Assembly: GCF_003315615.1 (NCBI RefSeq) | Contig: NZ_PDCH01000003.1 | Span: 124,001-188,000, forward strand | Length of the DNA stretch: 64,000 nucleotides | Source of the DNA: Bifidobacterium xylocopae | GTDB lineage: Bacteria > Actinomycetota > Actinomycetes > Actinomycetales > Bifidobacteriaceae | Direction of reading: 5' to 3' | Shown here: positions 43,948 to 52,835 of the stretch, piece after piece | How the letters are laid out: every line of letters begins with the position of its first letter | Position numbering within the stretch: position 1 is the first letter of the stretch | Position numbers and translations under genes: made by a program | The notes under the pieces: generated by a model | Databases searched by the model: none | What the model was told of the DNA's origin: nothing | Seen by the model: only the letters and a program-made list of their open reading frames with translations

Positions 43948-45291
43948 ATGAAGTTCACAGCGGCTAAGAAGGGCCTGGCCCTCGTGGCTGGCCTTGCCAT
44001 GGTGTCCAGTCTGGCGGCTTGCGGCGGTTCCGGAAGTTCGTCCGGTGCAAGCAAGAGTGGCGAAAAGACCGAACTGAGTGTGTGGGCCTGGGAACCCACA
44101 CTGAAAGGCGTCGTCAAGAAGTTCGAGGCCAAGAACCCTGATATCAAGATCAAACTCCAGAACGTGGGCACCAACACCAAGGAATACACAGCTCTCGATA
44201 ACGCCATCCAGGCCGGTTCGGGCGCGCCTGATGTGGCTCAGATCGAGTATTATGCTATCCCGCAGTACGCCATCGGCAAGCATCTGATGGATATCACCGA
44301 TAAGACCAACGGCTTTAAGGGCTTCTACTCCCCGGGTACATGGGCTTCGGTCCAGTGGGGCGGCAAGGTATATGGTTTACCCATGGACTCTGGCCCCATG
44401 GCTTTCTTCTACAACAAGGATGTTTTCGATAAGGCGGGCGTGGACGCCAGCCAGATCAAAACCTGGGATGAGTACTACGAGGCAGCCAAGAAGGTCAAGG
44501 CTGTCGGTTCCTACATCACCTCGGATTCCGGCGACGCTGGTTTCTACGACTCGATGGTCTGGCTGGCAGGTGGCCACCCCTTTAAGACCTCGGCCGACGG
44601 CAAGAACGTCACCCTCAACCTGACCGGCGATGAGAGGGCCAAGGAATTCACCGAGTTCTGGCAGAAGATGATTTCCGAAGGCCTGATCGACACCAAGACT
44701 GCCGGCTGGTCCGAGGATTGGTTCAAGGCCATGACCGACGGTTCGATCGCCTCCCTGCTGACCGGGGCTTGGATGCCGGCCAATCTTGCTAATTCCGCTG
44801 CGAGCGGTGCTGGCAAGTGGCGCGTGGCACCCATGCCTACGCTTGACGGTAAGGCGACCGATGCCGAGAACGGTGGTTCCTCGCTGGGCATCATATCCTC
44901 GACCAAAAAGGCCGACGCGGCATACAAGTTCATCGAGTTCGCCAACCACGACTCTGAAGGTGTCTCCACCCGGGTCAAGGGTGGCGCTTTCCCTGCTGAC
45001 ACCAAGACCATGAAGTCCAGTGAATTCCTGGATGCCAGCACGGTCAAGAACTCTGATGGACAAGATGTGGAATATTTTGGTGGCCAGAAGTATAACGAGG
45101 TCTTGGCGCAGGCGGCCGAATCCGTCTCCACCGGTTACCAGTTCCTGCCTTTCGAAGTCTATGCTCGTGGGAAGTACGGCGACTTCACCGGTAAGTCATT
45201 CACCGGCGACGCCAAGCTGACCGACGGCATCGCTGCGTGGCAGAAGGACATGGTTTCGTATGCCAAGCAGCAGGGCTTCGAGGTCAAGTGA
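43948..45291 (+). CDS. ABC sugar-binding lipoprotein 1
   Basis: A 447-aa extracellular solute-binding protein (SBP family 1). The lipobox SLAAC places lipidated Cys at residue 25, followed by a Gly/Ser spacer. The domain starts at TELSVWAWEPTLKGVVKKFE, with VYGLPMDSGPMAFFYNKDVF and WRVAPMP later. The start at 43948 follows GAAGGAG. It is the first of two tandem paralogues. It should feed the permease pair upstream and use the ATPase downstream. A strong terminator follows at once, so it can be expressed at a high level on its own. Confidence 0.93.
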   Translation: MKFTAAKKGLALVAGLAMVSSLAACGGSGSSSGASKSGEKTELSVWAWEPTLKGVVKKFEAKNPDIKIKLQNVGTNTKEYTALDNAIQAGSGAPDVAQIEYYAIPQYAIGKHLMDITDKTNGFKGFYSPGTWASVQWGGKVYGLPMDSGPMAFFYNKDVFDKAGVDASQIKTWDEYYEAAKKVKAVGSYITSDSGDAGFYDSMVWLAGGHPFKTSADGKNVTLNLTGDERAKEFTEFWQKMISEGLIDTKTAGWSEDWFKAMTDGSIASLLTGAWMPANLANSAASGAGKWRVAPMPTLDGKATDAENGGSSLGIISSTKKADAAYKFIEFANHDSEGVSTRVKGGAFPADTKTMKSSEFLDASTVKNSDGQDVEYFGGQKYNEVLAQAAESVSTGYQFLPFEVYARGKYGDFTGKSFTGDAKLTDGIAAWQKDMVSYAKQQGFEVK

Positions 45292-45592
45292 CTGATGGTC
45301 TTCGAAAATCGGACGAATCCGGCTGTCGGGCACAGAACTAATTAATCGTCGGCGTCCCCCTGGCCCGCAACGGGCCAGGGGGACGCCGTTGTCATTTTCC
45401 TGTTTTTACCCAGACGAGACGTGTATTATGGGTAGCGCAGTAGTAGCGCCCGTCAGTCGGCTTTGGCCTTTGCGCCCCTCAGCGAGGAGTGGGTGACGAT
45501 TGGCTGGACTTGGTCAGGCTCGGTGCATGACTATATACGGGGGTTGCTTCATCCATGGCCGTGAAACGCGGTCCGGGAAGGAAGTGGAAACG
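45292..45592 (+). promoter_or_regulatory. Spacer between the two SBP genes
   Basis: 301 bases that hold the terminator at 45351-45387 and a TATTAT -10-like element at 45424-45429. I find no copy of the ATGTTATC operator half-site here. Confidence 0.5.
45351..45387 (+). terminator. Strong rho-independent terminator after SBP 1
   Basis: A perfect 17-bp stem: 45351-45367 pairs with 45371-45387 around the loop CAA. It is followed by T-rich sequence that includes TTTTT. Confidence 0.92.
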
Positions 45593-46942
45593 ATGAGGTT
45601 CACTGCAATACGTAAGCTGCTGGCTCTGATGACCAGCGGAGCCGTGCTTATTGGATTGGCTGCATGTGGTTCTGGCGGCTCCGTTGCCTCTGTGGACTCT
45701 TCGGGGTCCGCCAGCCGAACCGAATTGAGTGTGTGGGCCTGGGAACCGACCCTCATGGGGGTGGTGGCCAAATTCGAGGCCAAGAACCCCGGCATCAAGG
45801 TCAAGCTGCAGAACGTGGGCACGGGGAATAAGGCTTATACCGCTTTGGACAACGCACTACAGGCGGGATCCGGTGTTCCCGATGTGGCTCAGATCGAATA
45901 CATGGCGATACCTCAGTACGTCATCGGTAAGCACCTGATTGATATCACCGATCGAACTAACGGTTACAAGGGATTCTACACCCCGGGTACATGGGCTTCG
46001 GTCCAGTGGGGCGGCAAGGTATATGGTTTGCCCATGGATTCGGGTCCAATGGCTTTCTTCTACAACAAGGACGTCTTCGACAAGGCAGGTGTCGACGCCA
46101 CTCGGGTCAGGACTTGGGACCAGTATTACGAAGCAGCAAAAAGGATCAAGGCAGCCGGCTCCATGATCATGGTCGACTATGGCGATGCCGGTGTGTTCGA
46201 TTCAATGGCCTGGCTGTCCGGCGGCCATCCCTTCAAAACATCGGCGGACGGGTCGCAGGTGACCATCAACCTCACTGGAGACGCCAGGACCCGGGAGTTC
46301 ACGCAGTTCTGGCAAAAGATGATCTCCGAAGGATTGATGGACACTAAGACAGCGCCCTGGACTGAGGAATGGTTCAAGGGGTTCAGCGATGGTTCGCTCG
46401 CCGGGCTTTTGACAGGTGCATGGATGCCAGCAAATTTCGCCAATTCAGCCCCCGGCGCGGCTGGCAAGTGGCGTGTGGCTCCGATGCCCACGCCTGATGG
46501 GAAGACCAGGAACTCTGAGCTTGGCGGCTCGTCCCTGGTGGTCATGGCACAGACAACGAAAGAAGATGCGGCCTGGCAGTTCATAGAGTTTGCGAACCAT
46601 GACGCTGCGGGCATCAGGACAAGGGTTGAAGGTGGTGCATTCCCGGCCGACCCCAAGACGCTGAAGTCCAAGGAGTTCCTGGGCGCCACAACAGTCAAAA
46701 ATGCCCAAGGTCAGGATGTGGAGTACTTCGGCGGCCAGAAGTTCAATGAGGTACTCGCCCAGGGGGCTTCCCAAGTATCCACCGACTATCAGTTCCTGCC
46801 TTTCGAGGTCTATGCAAGGGGCAAGTATGGCGATTTCGTAGGCAAGGCCTTCGGCGGCGAGATTCAGCTGTCTGATGGGATATCAGCCTGGCAGAGAGAT
46901 CTGAGGTCTTATGCCAAGGGGCAAGGTTTCGAGGTACGTTGA
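45593..46942 (+). CDS. ABC sugar-binding lipoprotein 2 (paralogue)
   Basis: A 449-aa solute-binding lipoprotein with lipobox GLAAC, Cys25. It is near-colinear with the protein before it: both carry TELSVWAWEPTL, WASVQWGGKVYGLPMDSGP and QFLPFEVYARGKYGDF. The signal peptide and surface segments are the most changed. This looks like a tandem duplication with divergence, perhaps towards another ligand. The ATG at 45593 follows GGAAGGA. The reading frame extends back to 45500 without a good start. It has its own promoter region. Confidence 0.92.
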   Translation: MRFTAIRKLLALMTSGAVLIGLAACGSGGSVASVDSSGSASRTELSVWAWEPTLMGVVAKFEAKNPGIKVKLQNVGTGNKAYTALDNALQAGSGVPDVAQIEYMAIPQYVIGKHLIDITDRTNGYKGFYTPGTWASVQWGGKVYGLPMDSGPMAFFYNKDVFDKAGVDATRVRTWDQYYEAAKRIKAAGSMIMVDYGDAGVFDSMAWLSGGHPFKTSADGSQVTINLTGDARTREFTQFWQKMISEGLMDTKTAPWTEEWFKGFSDGSLAGLLTGAWMPANFANSAPGAAGKWRVAPMPTPDGKTRNSELGGSSLVVMAQTTKEDAAWQFIEFANHDAAGIRTRVEGGAFPADPKTLKSKEFLGATTVKNAQGQDVEYFGGQKFNEVLAQGASQVSTDYQFLPFEVYARGKYGDFVGKAFGGEIQLSDGISAWQRDLRSYAKGQGFEVR

Positions 46943-47162
46943 TGTACCGGGTGATTTTGTGTTCCATCCAATGGCCTGCATTGCGCTGGCAGGGGCGGTT
47001 TCAGGTGTATACTGGCATTGGCTCAAGGGAGAGTGTCTCTTAAGCGAAAAGTCAAAACCGTTCTGCGACCCCACCATGGATGGCCGGGCTCGAGGCGGTA
47101 CCACAGTGGAACCCCTTCACTACGGATCGTTCGGCACGTACCTGCCGATGAAAGGATGAACA

Positions 47163-48290
47163 ATGGCGGAAGTGGTATTCGAGCATGTGACCCGCATCTA
47201 CCCGGGCAATGATGACCCTTCGGTGGATGACCTCAGTTTGGACATCAAGGACGGCGAATTCCTCGTGCTTGTCGGCCCCTCGGGCTGTGGCAAGTCCACG
47301 ACCCTGCGCATGCTGGCGGGCCTTGAGGAGGTCAACAAGGGTCGGATCATGATTGGGGGCAAGGATGTCACGACCATGCAGCCCAAGGACCGTGACATTG
47401 CCATGGTCTTCCAGAACTATGCCCTCTACCCCCACATGACAGTGGCCGACAACATGGGCTTCGCCTTGAAAATCGCTGGCACCCCCAAGGACGAGATCCG
47501 TCAGCGGGTCGAAAAGGCTGCCGAAATTTTGGATCTGACCGAATTCCTGGACCGCAAGCCCAAGGCCCTGTCCGGCGGCCAGCGGCAGCGTGTGGCCATG
47601 GGGCGCGCCATCGTCCGCCAGCCGAAGGTCTTCCTGATGGACGAGCCCCTGTCGAACCTGGACGCCAAGCTGCGTGTGCAGACCCGCACCCAGATCGCGG
47701 CCCTCCAGCGGCAGCTGGGAGTGACCACCCTGTACGTGACCCACGACCAGACCGAGGCCCTTACCATGGGCGACCGGATCGCGGTCATCAAGCTGGGCAT
47801 CCTGCAGCAGGTGGGCGCGCCGACCGAGCTCTACGATCACCCTGACAACGTCTTCGTGGCTGGATTCATCGGCTCGCCGTCGATGAACATCAACATCCAT
47901 CCGGTCGTGGATGGCCACGCCAAGATCGGCGAGGATACGGTGTCCCTGCCGCGTGAAGCCGTCGACAAGCTCACAGCCGAGGACAACGGCCGCATCGTGG
48001 TCGGCTTCCGCCCCGAGGACGCCTCACTGGCCGGCGCCGGAGAAGCGGACGCCTTCTCCCTGTCCGTGGCCAATGTCGAAGACCTGGGCTCGGACGGCTA
48101 CATCTACGGCAACATCCTGACCGACGACTCCGCAGCCGAGAAGGCCACGGTGATGTCCGATCAGAACAAGCTGACCACCATCCGCGTCAACCCGCGTCAG
48201 CTGCCGAAGGTGGGCGATGTGGTCAAGATCCACATCGACCCCGCCAAGATGCACCTGTTCGCGCCTTCGACCGAGCTGCGTCTGAACTGA
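47163..48290 (+). CDS. ABC sugar transporter ATPase (MsmK/UgpC-like)
   Basis: A 375-aa cytoplasmic ATPase of sugar importers. Walker A is GPSGCGKST at residues 38-46, the signature [15 protein letters not shown] is near 137, Walker B is [10 protein letters not shown] and the H-loop is [11 protein letters not shown]. The C-terminal third (from about 235) is the MalK-type regulatory OB fold. Such ATPases often serve several sugar transporters. A 220-base gap with a TATACT element at 47008-47013 precedes it, so it is likely transcribed alone. Confidence 0.94.
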   Translation: MAEVVFEHVTRIYPGNDDPSVDDLSLDIKDGEFLVLVGPSGCGKSTTLRMLAGLEEVNKGRIMIGGKDVTTMQPKDRDIAMVFQNYALYPHMTVADNMGFALKIAGTPKDEIRQRVEKAAEILDLTEFLDRKPKALSGGQRQRVAMGRAIVRQPKVFLMDEPLSNLDAKLRVQTRTQIAALQRQLGVTTLYVTHDQTEALTMGDRIAVIKLGILQQVGAPTELYDHPDNVFVAGFIGSPSMNINIHPVVDGHAKIGEDTVSLPREAVDKLTAEDNGRIVVGFRPEDASLAGAGEADAFSLSVANVEDLGSDGYIYGNILTDDSAAEKATVMSDQNKLTTIRVNPRQLPKVGDVVKIHIDPAKMHLFAPSTELRLN

Positions 48291-48386
48291 CGGCAGGCCG
48301 GTTCCGTACGCGGGGCGGGGGACCGGGTCCCTGCCCCTGCGTGCCCAGCGGACGTATCTTTCTCCTCTTCTCTCTCGCGTCCGCCC

Positions 48387-48421
48387 AAGCGGCCTCATGC
48401 ACACAATGCGTGAGGCCGCTT
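48387..48421 (+). terminator. Terminator after the ABC ATPase
   Basis: AAGCGGCCTCA at 48387-48397 pairs with TGAGGCCGCTT at 48411-48421; inner TGC/GCG bases may add to the stem. It ends the ATPase transcript, 97 bases after its stop. Confidence 0.75.
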
Positions 48422-48489
48422 CCATGCCCGCTCCCTGACGTGGCCGCATGTGGCTGTGGCGGGCGGCGATTAGATTAGGAGGCATGATC

Positions 48490-50013
48490 ATGGTGAACAG
48501 GCCGGCGGACGCAGGCCTACGGGCCGCAGGAGGGCTTGACCCCAGGGCCGTCAAGGCCACGTCGGTCCAGGTTCCCCCCGGACCGGACGAGGACCGTGCT
48601 CCCGAAGCACTGCGCATCACCGCGGCATCCTCCAATCCCAAGATGTTCACCCTGCCCTGGGAATGGCCCTTGGCCACCTGGCCCAAGGAGCTCCTGGCGA
48701 ACCTACCCCGCGGCATCTCCCGGCATGTGGTCCGTTTCGTCCATGTGGGCGACGAGGTCTACGCGATGAAGGAGATCACCCAGCGTGTGGCCGAGAGGGA
48801 GTACGAGCTTCTGCGCAAGCTGCAAAAGCTGAATCTGCCGACGGTCACACCGATCGCCGTCGTCACCGGGCGCCACGACCGCGACGGCAAGCCGCTGGAG
48901 GCCATGCTGGTCACCAGGCATCTCAAATTCTCCCTGCCCTACCGCGCCTTGTTCGCCCGCAACCTGCGCCCCGACACCGCCGAGCGGCTGATCGACGCCC
49001 TGGCTGTACTGCTGGTCCGTCTCCACCTGGGTGGCTTCTACTGGGGAGATGTTTCGCTGTCCAACGTGCTCTTCCTGCGCGATGCCGACTCTTTCGCGGC
49101 TTTCCTGGTGGATGCCGAGACCGGCGCCCTCTACCCGACCCTGACCGACGGCCAGCGCGAGTACGACATCGATCTGGCGCGCACCAACATCATTGGCGAG
49201 TTGATGGACCTGAACTCCGGCGACCTGCTCTCACCGGACGTGGACGAGGTCTCTGTCGGCAACAGGTTGGCCGGGCGATACCACTCGCTTTGGTCGGCCC
49301 TGACCGACGAGGAGTCCTTCTCCCCGGACGAGATGTGGAAGATCGAGAAACGTGTGGCCAGGCTCAACGACCTGGGTTTCGATGTGGACGAGTTGGAGAT
49401 GAAGACCGACGAGGATGGGAAGCGCGTCCTGGTCCGTCCGCGTGTAGTCGATGCGGGCTATGCGTCGCGCAAGCTCCTGCGCCTGACCGGGCTGGATGTG
49501 CAGGAGAACCAGGCCCGGCGGCTCCTCAACGATTTGGATGTCTACCGCACGTCTACCTGGCGGCAAGGCGAGGACATGGAGATTGTGGCGACCGACTGGA
49601 TGCGGGAGGTTTTCGAGCCCACCGTGCGCATGATTCCGGCCGAATACCGCAGCCGGATCGAGCCCGCCCAGTTCTTCCATGAGGTGCTGACCAAGCGCTG
49701 GCTGCTCGCCGAGCAGGCCGGTCACGATGTGCCCATGGCCGAGGCGGTACGCGACTATATCGACGAATCGCTGCCAGAGTACAAGCTGGACGCCGATACA
49801 ATGACGACCATCAATGAGGAGGCCGATTCGTCAGTGGTGGACGACGACCAGCGTTGGAACAAGGCCGCCGGCGATGGCGACCGGGAGCATTGTGACCTTG
49901 ATCGGGGCACAGGCATCCATGACGGCGGTCTCGGCAGGAACGATTCCGCCGATTCCGATGACGTGGACGATATCTACCGGGACGATCAGGACGATTCGGT
50001 CTGGGCCAGCTGA
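48490..50013 (+). CDS. DUF4032 kinase-like protein
   Basis: A 507-aa protein of the DUF4032 family. The N-terminal half resembles lipopolysaccharide/Kdo-type kinases: VYAMKEITQRVAEREYELLR, a VTRHL hinge and GGFYWGDVSLSNVLF as catalytic loop, followed by LVDAETG. DUF4032 occupies the middle (about 230-430). The acidic C-terminal tail is not conserved. Its function is not established; a phosphotransferase role is plausible from the retained Lys and Asp residues. I chose the ATG at 48490 (AGGAGG seven bases upstream); an ATG at 48484 is too near that site. Confidence 0.85.
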   Translation: MVNRPADAGLRAAGGLDPRAVKATSVQVPPGPDEDRAPEALRITAASSNPKMFTLPWEWPLATWPKELLANLPRGISRHVVRFVHVGDEVYAMKEITQRVAEREYELLRKLQKLNLPTVTPIAVVTGRHDRDGKPLEAMLVTRHLKFSLPYRALFARNLRPDTAERLIDALAVLLVRLHLGGFYWGDVSLSNVLFLRDADSFAAFLVDAETGALYPTLTDGQREYDIDLARTNIIGELMDLNSGDLLSPDVDEVSVGNRLAGRYHSLWSALTDEESFSPDEMWKIEKRVARLNDLGFDVDELEMKTDEDGKRVLVRPRVVDAGYASRKLLRLTGLDVQENQARRLLNDLDVYRTSTWRQGEDMEIVATDWMREVFEPTVRMIPAEYRSRIEPAQFFHEVLTKRWLLAEQAGHDVPMAEAVRDYIDESLPEYKLDADTMTTINEEADSSVVDDDQRWNKAAGDGDREHCDLDRGTGIHDGGLGRNDSADSDDVDDIYRDDQDDSVWAS

Positions 50014-50053
50014 AGCTTCATCCGGCGAATCCGGGCTGCCGGGAAAGCGAGAA

Positions 50054-50092
50054 AAGGGCCCGGCCGTCGTGATTTCACTGCCCGGCCCTTCC
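50054..50092. terminator. Terminator between DUF4032 gene and rlmB
   Basis: AAGGGCCCGG at 50054-50063 pairs with CCCGGCCCTT at 50081-50090 with one bulge. It separates two converging genes. Confidence 0.65.
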
Positions 50093-50122
50093 TCGTAATG
50101 CTCCTCGTTGCTTGCTTACTGC

Positions 50123-51121
50123 TTACTGCGCTGTCTGTACGTCGCCGGCTTTGCGACGGGCGGTGGACACCGCGTACAGGGATATGCCCGCTGCGACAGA
50201 GGCGTTCAGGGATTCGACCGAGGAGGAGATCGGGATGCCTGCGATTACGTCGCAGGTCTCCCGCACCAGTCTGCTCAGCCCCTTCCCCTCGGATCCGAGG
50301 ACCACGACCAGCGGGTCTGACTCGAATCCGGTCTCGCCGACCAGGGCCCGCCCGCCGCCATCCAGTCCAACCGCATAATAGCCGCGTTCACGCAACCCCT
50401 CAATGGCTTTGGTCAGGTTCACCACTCGGGCCACCGGCAGGTGTGCAGCCGCTCCGGCGGAGACCTTCCAAGCCGCCGCCGTCACCGATGCGGACCGACG
50501 CTCAGGCAGAATCACGCCAGAGGCCCCGAAAGCCGCTGCCGAGCGAATCACGGCGCCCAGGTTCTGCGGATCGGTCACCCCATCCAGGGCTATGAAGAGC
50601 GGACGGGCGGCCATGGCGGCAGCGCCGCCTACGCCGGCCATGGCGCTGGCATGGTGCTCGGCCTTCTCCGCCAAGTCCGCCAGTGTTGCGTACTCATAAG
50701 GCTGCGTCTTGAGAATGATGCCCTGGTGGTTGCCGGAGTGGGCGATCCGGTCCATCTCCAGGCGGTCGGCCTCCAGCAGGTTAAGCCCCTCCTTGCCGGC
50801 CAGCTTGATGATCTCGCGGGTGCGGTCGTCGTGCTCGATGCGTGCAGCTATATAGAGCTGGCTGGACGGTACCCCGACCCGCAGAGCCTCCAGAACCGAG
50901 TTGCGCCCGATCACCAGGTCGCTAGGGTCGCCGCCGAAGCGGTCGGCCCGCCGCCGCGCCGCCAGCCGGGGGTCGGCAGCCTGCCTTTTGAGGGCCTGCT
51001 GCTTGGCCTTGTATGCCTTGTGGTAGACGCGGTCCTCCGCCCTGGGGGTGGGGCCCCGGCCGCGCAGCTTGCCCCGATGTTTGCCGCCCGAACCTTTGGT
51101 CGGGCCTTTCTTCTGTGCCAT
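50123..51121 (-). CDS. rlmB: 23S rRNA 2'-O-ribose methyltransferase (RlmB/TrmH)
   Basis: A 332-aa SPOUT-family methyltransferase with an N-terminal substrate-binding domain (IGRNSVLEALR). SPOUT motifs are DPQNLGAVIRSAAAFGASGV, VLGSEGKGLSRL and SVESLNASVAAGI, the knot that binds SAM. The N-terminal 60 residues are very basic and probably bind RNA. By family it methylates G2251 of 23S rRNA. TAAGAT seven bases before the ATG at 51121 suggests a leaderless transcript; an ATG at 51130 is an alternative. Confidence 0.9.
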   Translation of the reverse strand: MAQKKGPTKGSGGKHRGKLRGRGPTPRAEDRVYHKAYKAKQQALKRQAADPRLAARRRADRFGGDPSDLVIGRNSVLEALRVGVPSSQLYIAARIEHDDRTREIIKLAGKEGLNLLEADRLEMDRIAHSGNHQGIILKTQPYEYATLADLAEKAEHHASAMAGVGGAAAMAARPLFIALDGVTDPQNLGAVIRSAAAFGASGVILPERRSASVTAAAWKVSAGAAAHLPVARVVNLTKAIEGLRERGYYAVGLDGGGRALVGETGFESDPLVVVLGSEGKGLSRLVRETCDVIAGIPISSSVESLNASVAAGISLYAVSTARRKAGDVQTAQ

Positions 51122-51210
51122 AATCCCCATCTTACGGGCAGCCGGCAACCGGTCCAGATCCCGCCCGTCGCGGGTCCGGGGTGGTCAACCGGCTACCTGC
51201 CCGTCCGGAA

Positions 51211-51975
51211 TCAGCCCAGTCGGGCGACCTCCTCTGCGTCGGGAAAATCAAGCCAGGTGACGACCTCTTCGCCGGGCTGGGCCGGGGTGACGGCCACGTG
51301 AGTCAGCGAGGAGCCTCGCGAAGCGCCGTGCCAGTGCTTGACGCCGGCGGGGCAGAAGACCACGTCGCCGGGCTTGAGCTCGCGTGCGGCATGGCCTTCC
51401 TCCTGCTCCCAGCCGCGGCCGGCCGTCACCAGCAGGAGCTGGCCGTGCGGGTGGGTGTGCCAGCTGTTGACGCAGCCGGGCTCGAAGGTCACATTCCCGG
51501 CGCCGCACTCCGCGCCTGGCTCGGTCAGATAATGCACCCAGGCGTGGCCGGTGAAGTTGGGTCCGTCGGCCGGCTCGCCCAGGGGGTAGGGGCCGTGGTC
51601 GGCGACGGGGCGGGCGCCGCTTGCATCGGCTTCGGCGGTGGCATCCGCGCCCGCGTCACCACCGAAAATCTTCTTGGCGAGTCCGAAAGCGGACCAGGCC
51701 TTTGGCCAGCCCGCGTAGAAGGACAGATGCGTGATAAGCTCCACCATCTCGTTGCGTGTCACACCGTTGCGCTTGGCGATGCCCATGTGGCTCTCCAACT
51801 GGGGGAAAAGCCCCATGGACAGGAGTCCTGCGCAGGTGATCAAGGAGCGGTCGTGGGCGCTCATCCGGCGCTCGCGGGACCACACCTCCCCGAAGAGCAC
51901 GTCGTCGTTCAAATGGGCGAACAGGGGGGCGAACTCCCCCAGCTGGTCATGCCCGGCTGTCTGCTTGATTGCCAT
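51211..51975 (-). CDS. Carboxymuconolactone decarboxylase-cupin fusion
   Basis: A 254-aa two-domain protein. Residues about 5-110 are a carboxymuconolactone decarboxylase/AhpD-like fold (SAHDRSLITCAGLLSMG), though the AhpD CxxC pair is absent, with one Cys seen. Residues about 145-245 are a cupin with metal ligands in NSWHTHPHGQ and KHWHG. This pairing is common in lactobacilli and bifidobacteria, and its substrate is unknown; stress or quinone detoxification is a guess. AAAGGA lies before the ATG at 51975. Upstream is a MerR-type promoter (52025-52055). Confidence 0.85.
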   Translation of the reverse strand: MAIKQTAGHDQLGEFAPLFAHLNDDVLFGEVWSRERRMSAHDRSLITCAGLLSMGLFPQLESHMGIAKRNGVTRNEMVELITHLSFYAGWPKAWSAFGLAKKIFGGDAGADATAEADASGARPVADHGPYPLGEPADGPNFTGHAWVHYLTEPGAECGAGNVTFEPGCVNSWHTHPHGQLLLVTAGRGWEQEEGHAARELKPGDVVFCPAGVKHWHGASRGSSLTHVAVTPAQPGEEVVTWLDFPDAEEVARLG

Positions 51976-52024
51976 GCCTGCATCCTTTCGGCTTCCGGCG
52001 GCCACGATGCGCCGGTCTGTTTCA

Positions 52025-52055
52025 TAGGTATCACTTCAAGTGTGCTTGAAGTCAA
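52025..52055 (-). promoter_or_regulatory. MerR-type promoter of the decarboxylase-cupin gene
   Basis: Read leftward: TTGACT at 52055-52050, a spacer of 19 bases and TACCTA at 52030-52025. The spacer carries most of the palindrome ACTTCAAG-TGTG-CTTGAAGT (52033-52052). An overlong 19-base spacer with a central dyad is the hallmark of MerR-family activation. No merR gene is in the neighbourhood. Confidence 0.8.
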
Positions 52056-52114
52056 ACGCCGGAGCGGACTACGCGCTTGCCGGTGCCGCGCCGCATAATC
52101 AGGTAGGTGTCCGC

Positions 52115-52509
52115 CTACACCACCCTGAAGGACGGATTCGTACAGGGGACCCCCTGCTCGGACAGCCAGGCCTTGAGCTTACCGTGCCGAGAGGAGACCA
52201 GACGCTTGGGTGTGTGCCCCAGCATGGTATCGACCGCTGCCTACCCGATCTGAGTATGAGGGATGCGGGTCGTGGTGATTGGTGAAGTCACAATCGGGGC
52301 GATCAGGGTGTTATCGAAGCCGATGGCCGACAGGTCGAAGGATGTGCAGACCGTCGGCCTGCAGGCGGTTCGTCGGGCCCGCAGCAATCAGGTTGTTATA
52401 GGCGATGATCGCGTCCAGCAGCCGGTTCTCGATCACTGTTGCGCCTGTAGCCGCCTCCACGTCGATCTTGACGGGCCCGATCCGGCGGATGCGCAGGTCC
52501 ATCCGTCCT
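52115..52509 (-). pseudogene. LacI-family regulator, C-terminal remnant
   Basis: The minus strand encodes the end of a LacI regulator: ENRLLDAIIAYNNLIAAG and NRLQADGLHI in one frame, then after a shift near 52340 SAIGFDNTLIAPIVTSP and TTTRIPHTQIG. A TAG replaces the next codon. AAVDTMLGHTPKRLVSSR follows, and it ends VPCTNPSFRVV with a TAG at 52115-52117. The DNA-binding half is missing. It has at least one frameshift and one stop, so it is dead. Confidence 0.8.
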
Positions 52510-52740
52510 GCGATTCGCTCCGGACTTGAAGTTGTAGGTGAGGCTGCCGGCAAGTAGGTAGACCACCGCTTGGAAGAGCCGTGCCCCAGAAAGATTCTGG
52601 CCCCCACTATCGGGACGATTCCGATGTAGATGTAGTAGATGGTCAGGATGAGGTTCATCATCTGCCAACCGGCGTTGTTGGCGGCGCCGCCTGTTCCGAA
52701 GCCGATGATATTGAACTCCGCAGCTTTCTAGACTTGGACG
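52510..52740 (-). pseudogene. Membrane-protein fragment
   Basis: The minus strand shows FNIIGFGTGGAANNAGW and MMNLILTIYYIYIGIVPIV, a hydrophobic helix, then after a shift RLFQAVVYLLAGSLTYNFKS. This looks like a piece of a transporter or other membrane protein, but I do not recognise the family. No start or stop of its own is visible. Confidence 0.4.
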
Positions 52741-52835
52741 CATCTTGCGATTCGCCCATCAGAGCTGCTCTGCCTATCTCGCTTTATTAATTACTGCTGG
52801 AACGACAATGGGTGGGCCCGGTCTGGGATCTGCGA

